DNA from: Micromonosporaceae bacterium | Lineage (GTDB): Bacteria; Actinomycetota; Actinomycetes; Mycobacteriales; Micromonosporaceae | Direction of reading: 5' to 3' | Length of the DNA stretch: 35,182 bases | Assembly: GCA_009377645.1 (NCBI GenBank) | Contig: WHTQ01000044.1 | Location: forward strand, 1-35,182 | Shown: piece after piece, positions 30,210 to 35,182 of the stretch | How the letters are laid out: every line of letters starts with the position of its first letter | Numbering within the stretch: the first letter of the stretch is position 1 | Notes under the pieces: generated by a model | What the model saw: the letters and a program-made list of their open reading frames with translations, nothing else | What the model was told of the DNA's origin: nothing | Databases searched by the model: none | Translations under genes and position numbers: made by a program

Positions 30210-30217
30210 GCCCGACC

Positions 30218-30261
30218 CGGCTGGGTGACCGGGCCGGCCGGCCGGCCCGGTCACCCAGCCG
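30218..30261. terminator. 44-nt perfect palindrome, shared bidirectional terminator
   Basis: Every base from 30218 to 30261 pairs with its mirror partner around the centre 30239/30240, from CGGCTGGGTGACC outward-in to GGTCACCCAGCCG. It starts 9 nt after the protease stop and includes the kamA stop and its last codons (minus strand), so it would end both convergent transcripts. Confidence 0.8.
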
Positions 30262-31600
30262 AAGCCTGCTTGGTCCACCACCGCCGGCCGGAGGCGGGCA
30301 GCGTGTCGATCGGGTCGTAGTACGCGTACCGGCGGGTCAGCACATCCGGGTCGCCGGCCTCGATGGTGGTGCGGTAGTTCTTGGTCCAGTACGAGATCCC
30401 GTGCTCCCGGTCGTACTCGGTGACCATGTGGACCCACCGCTTGCCGACGAACGGGACGTCACAGACGATCCGCGGGGTCGCGTACCCAGGCAACCAGCCC
30501 ATGATGTCGTGCTGCAGCCGCTGCGCCGCAGCGACCGGCACCCGCCAGTGCTCGGCGTTCGGGATCATGTCGCACAGGTAGAAGTAGTAGGGCAGGATGT
30601 TCGCCTCGCCCTGCAGCGTGAAGCACAGGTCGAGCAGGGCGGCGGCAGAATCGTTGACCCCGCGCATCAGCACGCCCTGGTTGCGTACGTCCCGCACGCC
30701 GGCGTCCAGCGCGGCCTGGGCGGCCCGGGCCACCAGCGGAGTCAGCGAGTTGGCGTGGTTGATGTGGGTGTGGATGGCCAGGTTCACGCCGCGGGTACGC
30801 GCGGTGGCGGCCACCCGGGCCAGCCCGTCCAGCAGGTCGGGCTGCAGCCAGTGCTGCGGCAGCCCCATCAGCGCCTTGGTGGCCAGCCGGATGTCCCGGA
30901 CGGTCTCGACGGCCAGCAGCCGCAGCAGGTAGGACTCCAGGTGGCGCCACGGGATGTTCGCCACGTCGCCACCGGAGACCACCACGTCGCGTACCTGCGG
31001 GTGGTGGCGCAGGTACGCGATCTGGGCGTCGTAGCGGTCGGTCGGCTTCAGCGCCAGCCGCAGCTTGCTCACCGCCGGGGTGGAGTTGCCGACCAGGTCC
31101 ATCCGGGTGCAGTGCCCGCAGTACTGCGGGCAGGTGGACAGCAGCTCGGCGAGCACCTTGGTGGGGTAGCGGTGGGTCAGCCCCTCGGCCACCCACATGT
31201 CGTGTTCGTGCAGCGAGTCCCGGGTGGCGTGCGGGTGGGAGGGCCAGTCGGTACGCCGGTCCGAGGCCACCGGCAGCATGTAGCGCCGCACCGGGTCCGC
31301 GTACAGCGCCTCGGTGGTCATCGGGGAGTGCGGCACCATCGTGTTGAGCATCTGCGGCGGCAGCAGCATCGACATGGTGGCGCTGGCCTGCTGGTCGGCG
31401 GCCAGGTCGGCGTAGAACCGGTCGTCGACCAGGTCGCCGAGCGCCGCCCGGAGCTGGTCGAGGTTCTTCAGGCAGTGGGCGCGCTGCCACTGGGCCGAGC
31501 CCCAGTCCGCCGCGGTCACCCCGCGCCAGCCCGGGAACCGGGTCCAGTCCGGCTCGGCCAGCTCACGGCGCTGGTACTCGTACGGCTGTCCGTCGGACAC
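30251..31600 (-). CDS. kamA: KamA-family lysine 2,3-aminomutase (radical SAM)
   Basis: A 449-residue radical-SAM, PLP-dependent aminomutase that should convert L-lysine to L-beta-lysine. The [4Fe-4S] motif is CPQYCGHC (Cys157, Cys161, Cys164). VVVSGGDVANIPWRHLESYLLRLLAV, NLAIHTHINHANSLTP, NQGVLMRGVND and ILPYYFYLCDM follow the KamA order. The PLP lysine usually lies in PGGGGK; here the matching position reads CDVPFVGKRWVH (Lys387). CTRMDL replaces the usual CTRRRF, so it is a divergent branch. The GTG at 31600 is preferred because GAGGGGG stands 6 nt before it and TAGACT (-10) about 40 nt upstream; ATG 31624 is the alternative. Divergent from kdd, which supports the lysine assignment. Confidence 0.88.
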   Translation of the reverse strand: MSDGQPYEYQRRELAEPDWTRFPGWRGVTAADWGSAQWQRAHCLKNLDQLRAALGDLVDDRFYADLAADQQASATMSMLLPPQMLNTMVPHSPMTTEALYADPVRRYMLPVASDRRTDWPSHPHATRDSLHEHDMWVAEGLTHRYPTKVLAELLSTCPQYCGHCTRMDLVGNSTPAVSKLRLALKPTDRYDAQIAYLRHHPQVRDVVVSGGDVANIPWRHLESYLLRLLAVETVRDIRLATKALMGLPQHWLQPDLLDGLARVAATARTRGVNLAIHTHINHANSLTPLVARAAQAALDAGVRDVRNQGVLMRGVNDSAAALLDLCFTLQGEANILPYYFYLCDMIPNAEHWRVPVAAAQRLQHDIMGWLPGYATPRIVCDVPFVGKRWVHMVTEYDREHGISYWTKNYRTTIEAGDPDVLTRRYAYYDPIDTLPASGRRWWTKQASAG

Positions 31601-31622
31601 CAGAAGCCCCCTCTGCCGCAAC

Positions 31623-31654
31623 ATCTCCGTTAGAAGAGATAGTCTACCGGAGAT
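31623..31654. promoter_or_regulatory. Divergent kamA-kdd promoter with operator-like dyad
   Basis: ATCTCCG (31623-31629) and CGGAGAT (31648-31654) form a perfect inverted repeat with an 18-nt spacer. Within it TAGTCTA (31640-31646) reads as a -10 on both strands: TAGTCT rightwards and TAGACT leftwards. A dimeric regulator bound here would control both transcripts. Confidence 0.5.
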
Positions 31655-31679
31655 ACTGTCGTGAGACGGGGGAAGCGTC

Positions 31680-32708
31680 GTGGGTTCTCCGATCGGCCTG
31701 CATCGGGTGGTGGCGCCGACCGGGGTCTTGCCGCAGGCGGCCTGGCGGCTGGACCCGCGCCCGGCGATCGAGCCGGACGAGGTGCGGATCTCGCTCGAAC
31801 GGCTGAACCTGGACGCCGCCAGCTTCCGGCAGCTGCGCGAGGCCAATGGCGGCGACGGCGCCGCGGTCCGCACCGAGGTGGTGCGGATCATCGCCGAGCG
31901 GGGCAAGCTGCACAACCCGGTCACCGGTTCCGGTGGGATGCTGCTCGGCACCGTGGCCGAGGTCGGGCCGGGCTCGCCGCTCGGGCTGCGACCGGGAGAC
32001 CGGGTCGCCACCCTGGTCTCGCTGACCCTGACCCCGCTGGCGGTCACCGACCAGCTTGCGGGCTGGGACGGGAGCAGCGAGCAGGCGCCGGCGGCCGGGC
32101 ACGCGATCCTGTTCGCCCGTTCGGCGGCCGCGGTGCTGCCCGACGACCTCGACCCGGCGCTGGCGCTGGCGGTGCTCGACGTGTGCGGGGCGCCGGCGCT
32201 GACCGCCCGGGTGGTGCCGCCGGGGGCGGCGGTGGCGGTGCTGGGGGCGGCGGGCAAGTCCGGCGCGCTGTCGCTGGCTGCGGCCCGCCGGGCCGGCGCC
32301 GGACGTACTGTCGGGGTGGTGCGCGACGCCGCCGAGCGGGACCGGCTGGCCGCCGCCGGGCTGGCCGACGCGGTGCTGGTCGCCGACGCCCGGAACCCGG
32401 TGCAGGTCGGGGAGGCGGTGACTGGAGCGCTGGGCGGTGCGGGCGCCGCGGTCACGGTGGTGTGCGTGGACGTGCCCGGCGCCGAGCACGGGGCGATCCT
32501 GGCCACCGCCGCCGGCGGCACCGTGGTCTTCTTCTCGATGGCGACCTCGTTCACCGCCGCGGCGCTGGGCGCCGAGGGGCTGGCCGCCGACCTGACCATG
32601 CTGATCGGCAACGGCTACCTGCCCGGACATGCCGAGCTGGCGCTGGAGCTGGTCCGAACCGATCCGGCCGTCCGGCACCTGCTGGCGGCCCGGCTGCGGG
32701 CAGACTGA
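31680..32708 (+). CDS. kdd: L-erythro-3,5-diaminohexanoate dehydrogenase
   Basis: A 342-residue NAD(P)-dependent dehydrogenase that oxidises 3,5-diaminohexanoate, the product of beta-lysine 5,6-aminomutase, to 5-amino-3-oxohexanoate. GSPIGLHRVVAPTGVLPQAAWRLD is the typical Kdd opening. NPVTGSGGMLLGTVAEVG and GLRPGDRVATLVSLTLTPL form the GroES-like part. AVAVLGAAGKSGALSLAAARRAGAGRTVGVV is the nucleotide-binding Rossmann segment. FFSMATSFTAAALGAEGLAADLTMLIGNGYLPGHAELALEL is the characteristic C-terminal region. GGGGGAAGC precedes the GTG start. The neighbours kamA (divergent) and kamD (downstream) support the function. The next gene follows after 4 bp. Confidence 0.9.
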   Translation: MGSPIGLHRVVAPTGVLPQAAWRLDPRPAIEPDEVRISLERLNLDAASFRQLREANGGDGAAVRTEVVRIIAERGKLHNPVTGSGGMLLGTVAEVGPGSPLGLRPGDRVATLVSLTLTPLAVTDQLAGWDGSSEQAPAAGHAILFARSAAAVLPDDLDPALALAVLDVCGAPALTARVVPPGAAVAVLGAAGKSGALSLAAARRAGAGRTVGVVRDAAERDRLAAAGLADAVLVADARNPVQVGEAVTGALGGAGAAVTVVCVDVPGAEHGAILATAAGGTVVFFSMATSFTAAALGAEGLAADLTMLIGNGYLPGHAELALELVRTDPAVRHLLAARLRAD

Positions 32709-32712
32709 CACC

Positions 32713-34290
32713 ATGACGACCCCCACCACCACGCTCTACCGCGGCGGGCACATCCACAGCCCGTGCGACCCGCACGCGAGTGCTCTGCTGGTCACCGGCG
32801 ACCAGGTGAGCTGGGTCGGCAGCGACGCCGACGCACCCTCCGCGGACCGGACCGTCGACCTGGACGGCGGGCTGGTCACCCCGGCGTTCGTGGACGCCCA
32901 CGTGCACACCACCCACACCGGGTTCGCGCTCACCGAGCTCGACCTCTCCGGTGCCCGCTCCGCGGCGCAGCTGCTGGACGCGGTGGCGGGCGCGGCCAGC
33001 GCGCTGCCGGACGGCGCAGTGGTGCTCGGCCACGGCTGGGATGAGTCGACCTGGGACGCTGCGATACCGGCCGGCTCCGGCGCCGGGCAGACCCCGCCGG
33101 AGGCCGCCGTGCTGGAGCGGGCCGCCGGCGGCCGGTCGGTCTACCTCACCCAGGCCAGCATGCACTCGGCCCTGTGCGCGGGCACGGTGCTGGCGGCCGC
33201 GGCCGGGGCCACCGGCTACCACCCGTCCGGCTGGCTGCGCCGGGACGCCAACCACGCGGCCCGCAAGGCGGCGGTGGCCGGGATCGGCGCCGTCCAGCGC
33301 GCCGAGGCCCAGCGGGCCGCGCTGCGCCGGGCGGCCGCGCTCGGGATCGGCGCGGTGCACGAGTGCGGCGTGCCCGGCCTCGGCTCGGAGGAGGACTTCA
33401 CCGAGGTGCTCGCCCGCTCCGGGGACGGCGCCCCGGAGGTGTACGGGTACTGGGGGGAGCTAGGCGCGGCGAAGGCGAAGGAGCTGGGCGCGGTCGGCGC
33501 CGGTGGGGACCTGTTCGCGGACGGGGCACTCGGCGCTCGGACCGCCCACCTGCGCGAGCCCTACCACGACGAGCCCGGCACCGGCCACGCGTACCTGTCG
33601 GTCGAGCAGGTCCGCGACCACCTGCTCGACTGCCACCGGCACGGCCTGCCCGGCGGGTTCCACGCGATCGGCGACGCCGCGCTGGCCACCGTGCTGGCCG
33701 GGTTCGCCGCCGCCGCCGAGCAGGTCGGGCTGGAGCGGGTCCGGGCCGCCCGGCACCGGATCGAGCACGCCGAGCTAGTCGACCGCGAGATGATCGGCCA
33801 GCTGGTGGAGTTCGGCGTGGTCACCAGCGCGCAGCCGGCGTTCGACCGGCTCTGGGGCGGCGAGCACCAGATGTACGCGCAGCGGCTCGGCACCGCCCGG
33901 GCGCTGGCGAGCAACCCGCTGGGGGCGATGCACTCGGTCGGGGTGGCGCTGGCGTTCGGCTCCGACTCGCCGGTCACCCCGCTGGACCCGTGGGGCAGCG
34001 TCCGGGCCGCCGCCTGGCACCACAACCCGGCCCACCGGGTCAGCGTCCGGGCCGCGTTCGCCGCGCACACCCGGGGCGGCTGGCGGGCGGTCGGCCAGGA
34101 CCCGCACGGAGTGCTCACCCCCGGCGCGCCGGCCAGCTTCGCGGTCTGGCACACCCCAGCCGGACTCGACGGCACGCTGCCGGCGCTGCTGGCGCCAGAG
34201 CCGGCGGACCGCGGGCCGCACGACCCGACCCCGCTGCCGCAGTGCCGCCGCACCGTGCTGCGCGGGGCCACCATCTACGACTCGGAGTAA
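32713..34290 (+). CDS. YtcJ-like amidohydrolase embedded in the lysine locus
   Basis: A 525-residue metal-dependent amidohydrolase of the Amidohydro_3/YtcJ type. LYRGGHIHSPCDP and LVTPAFVDAHVHTTHTG (the HxH metal pair) open the protein, followed by VVLGHGWDESTWD, GGDLFADGALGARTAHLREPY, GGFHAIGDAALATVLAGF, ARHRIEHAEL and the late FGSDSPVTPLDPWGSV, which carries the catalytic aspartate. The C-terminal small domain ends TVLRGATIYDSE. No step of the known lysine fermentation requires a hydrolase. It might open a lactam or an N-acyl derivative of a pathway intermediate, but the substrate is unknown. It is packed 4 bp behind kdd and 4 bp before kamD, so it belongs to the same transcript. Confidence 0.9.
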   Translation: MTTPTTTLYRGGHIHSPCDPHASALLVTGDQVSWVGSDADAPSADRTVDLDGGLVTPAFVDAHVHTTHTGFALTELDLSGARSAAQLLDAVAGAASALPDGAVVLGHGWDESTWDAAIPAGSGAGQTPPEAAVLERAAGGRSVYLTQASMHSALCAGTVLAAAAGATGYHPSGWLRRDANHAARKAAVAGIGAVQRAEAQRAALRRAAALGIGAVHECGVPGLGSEEDFTEVLARSGDGAPEVYGYWGELGAAKAKELGAVGAGGDLFADGALGARTAHLREPYHDEPGTGHAYLSVEQVRDHLLDCHRHGLPGGFHAIGDAALATVLAGFAAAAEQVGLERVRAARHRIEHAELVDREMIGQLVEFGVVTSAQPAFDRLWGGEHQMYAQRLGTARALASNPLGAMHSVGVALAFGSDSPVTPLDPWGSVRAAAWHHNPAHRVSVRAAFAAHTRGGWRAVGQDPHGVLTPGAPASFAVWHTPAGLDGTLPALLAPEPADRGPHDPTPLPQCRRTVLRGATIYDSE

Positions 34291-34294
34291 CTCT

Positions 34295-35182
34295 GTGAGC
34301 ACCCGTACCCGCACTCGGGGCAAGCTGGACCTGGACCCGGCGCTGGTGCGGCGGGCCCGACGGCTGGCCCGCCGGGCCGGGCAGCCGGTGGTCGAGCTGG
34401 CCGGCAGCCACACCACCGTCTCGGTGGAGCGGGCGGTGCTGCGGCTGGCCGGCCTGACCGGCGCGAGCCCTGCCGGCACCCCGTGGGTGAACCGGCTGGT
34501 CGACGCGGTGCTGGCCGAGGTAGGGCTGGCGCACGGGGCGGCGCTGCCGGTCTTCGACGCGCTGGCCCGGCAGAGGGACGGGGACCTGGCGCTGCTGGCG
34601 CAGAAGGCGGCCGCCGGGTCGGTGCGGTTCAGCGTCCCGACCGGCAAGGCCGCCACCGCCGCCCGGCGGGCGGCCCGGCGGGTGGTGGCGGCCGGCATCC
34701 GCCGCATCGACCGGCGGCGGGCCGAGCGGGACCGGCTGGTGCGGCGGTACGGGGACCCGGCGCACCGGCCCTGGCTGTACCTGATCGTGGCCACCGGGGA
34801 CATCTACGAGGACATCGGGCAGGCGCAGGCGGCCGCCCGGGCCGGGGCGGACGTGATCGCGGTGATCCGGTCCACCGGGCAGTCGCTGCTGGACTACGTG
34901 CCGGAGGGCGCGACCCGGGAGGGGTTCGCCGGCACCTACGCCACCCAGCGCAACTTCGCGCTGATGCGCGCGGCGCTGGACGAGTCCAGCAAGGAGCTGG
35001 GCCGGTACGTACGGCTGACCAACTACGCCTCCGGGCTGTGTATGCCGGAGATCGCGGTGCTGGCCGGGCTGGAGCGGCTGGACATGATGCTCAACGACTC
35101 GATGTACGGGATCCTGTTCCGGGACATCAACCCGGTGCGCACGTTCGTGGACCAGCGGTTCTCCCGGCAGGTGCACGCCCGC
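34295..35182 (+). CDS. kamD: Lysine 5,6-aminomutase subunit alpha (3' end outside window)
   Basis: The first 296 codons of the adenosylcobalamin- and PLP-dependent enzyme that moves the terminal amino group of beta-lysine (or lysine) from C6 to C5. GKLDLDPALVRRARRLARRAGQPV, HTTVSVERAVLRLAGL, YLIVATGDIYEDIGQAQAAARAGADVIAVIRSTGQSLLDYVPEG, NYASGLCMPEIAVLAGLERLDMMLNDSMYGILFRDINPVRTFVDQ match KamD throughout. It has a TIM-barrel body; the B12 domain is in the partner KamE, expected just downstream. GGAG at 34284-34287 stands 7 nt before the GTG start. Part of the kdd-amidohydrolase-kamD transcript. Confidence 0.95.
   Translation, partial: MSTRTRTRGKLDLDPALVRRARRLARRAGQPVVELAGSHTTVSVERAVLRLAGLTGASPAGTPWVNRLVDAVLAEVGLAHGAALPVFDALARQRDGDLALLAQKAAAGSVRFSVPTGKAATAARRAARRVVAAGIRRIDRRRAERDRLVRRYGDPAHRPWLYLIVATGDIYEDIGQAQAAARAGADVIAVIRSTGQSLLDYVPEGATREGFAGTYATQRNFALMRAALDESSKELGRYVRLTNYASGLCMPEIAVLAGLERLDMMLNDSMYGILFRDINPVRTFVDQRFSRQVHAR

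Noticed and set aside
29135-31633. 832-codon plus-strand frame through the protease and kamA genes
   Set aside because: Shadow of two well-supported genes. No motif, and Arg/Gly/Pro-rich composition.

Overview
This window is high-GC actinobacterial chromosome. The Pup-proteasome cluster, the PafBC regulators, a conservon (sensor kinase, roadblock, DUF742 and small GTPase), F420-type chemistry and many leaderless genes all point that way. Protein style and gene order look like Micromonosporaceae, but that placement is inferred from memory of the family and was not tested by a search.

Layout. 1-2487: end of the proteasome alpha subunit prcA, the Pup ligase pafA and a 69-residue membrane protein. 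2500-7347: a DUF3866 gene divergent from pafB-pafC (WYL-domain DNA-damage regulators), a small coiled-coil membrane protein, then tatA and tatC. 7355-8612: a thioredoxin-fold gene, then the least explained stretch. It holds a promoter with a Shine-Dalgarno site and a 12-codon reading frame, a run of RNA hairpins resembling the 5' part of a group II intron, and a broken RNHCP-type zinc-finger gene. 8613-17614: lipid kinase, HelY helicase, MHYT-domain membrane sensor, 5'-3' exonuclease, acyl-CoA dehydrogenase, an ECF42-type sigma factor facing its usual DGPF/YCII partner, and an Lrp/AsnC regulator. 17644-21893: the four-gene conservon on the minus strand. 22365-28192: a lone amino-acid-type binding lipoprotein, a NitT/TauT/Ssu-type ABC transporter split over two divergent transcripts, an F420-type luciferase-like oxidoreductase and an O-methyltransferase. 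28228-28907: a Phd/YefM-VapC toxin-antitoxin pair. 29211-30209: a secreted serine protease. 30251-35182: a lysine-aminomutase locus (kamA, kdd, amidohydrolase, start of kamD).

How the genes work together. PafA with the proteasome degrades pupylated proteins, and PafBC is the linked DNA-damage regulator. TatA and TatC form an export channel. The conservon is a membrane-sensor-to-GTPase relay. The last locus predicts lysine to beta-lysine (KamA), to 3,5-diaminohexanoate (KamDE) and to 5-amino-3-oxohexanoate (Kdd). This route is best known from anaerobic fermenters; here it carries a divergent KamA and an inserted YtcJ-type amidohydrolase.

A recurring theme is leaderless expression. At least ten starts have a -10 hexamer (mostly TANNNT) ending 6-7 nt before an ATG or GTG, and in three of them the TAG of the -10 is also the stop codon of the gene before. 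Two long perfect palindromes (42 and 44 nt) sit at transcript ends or junctions.
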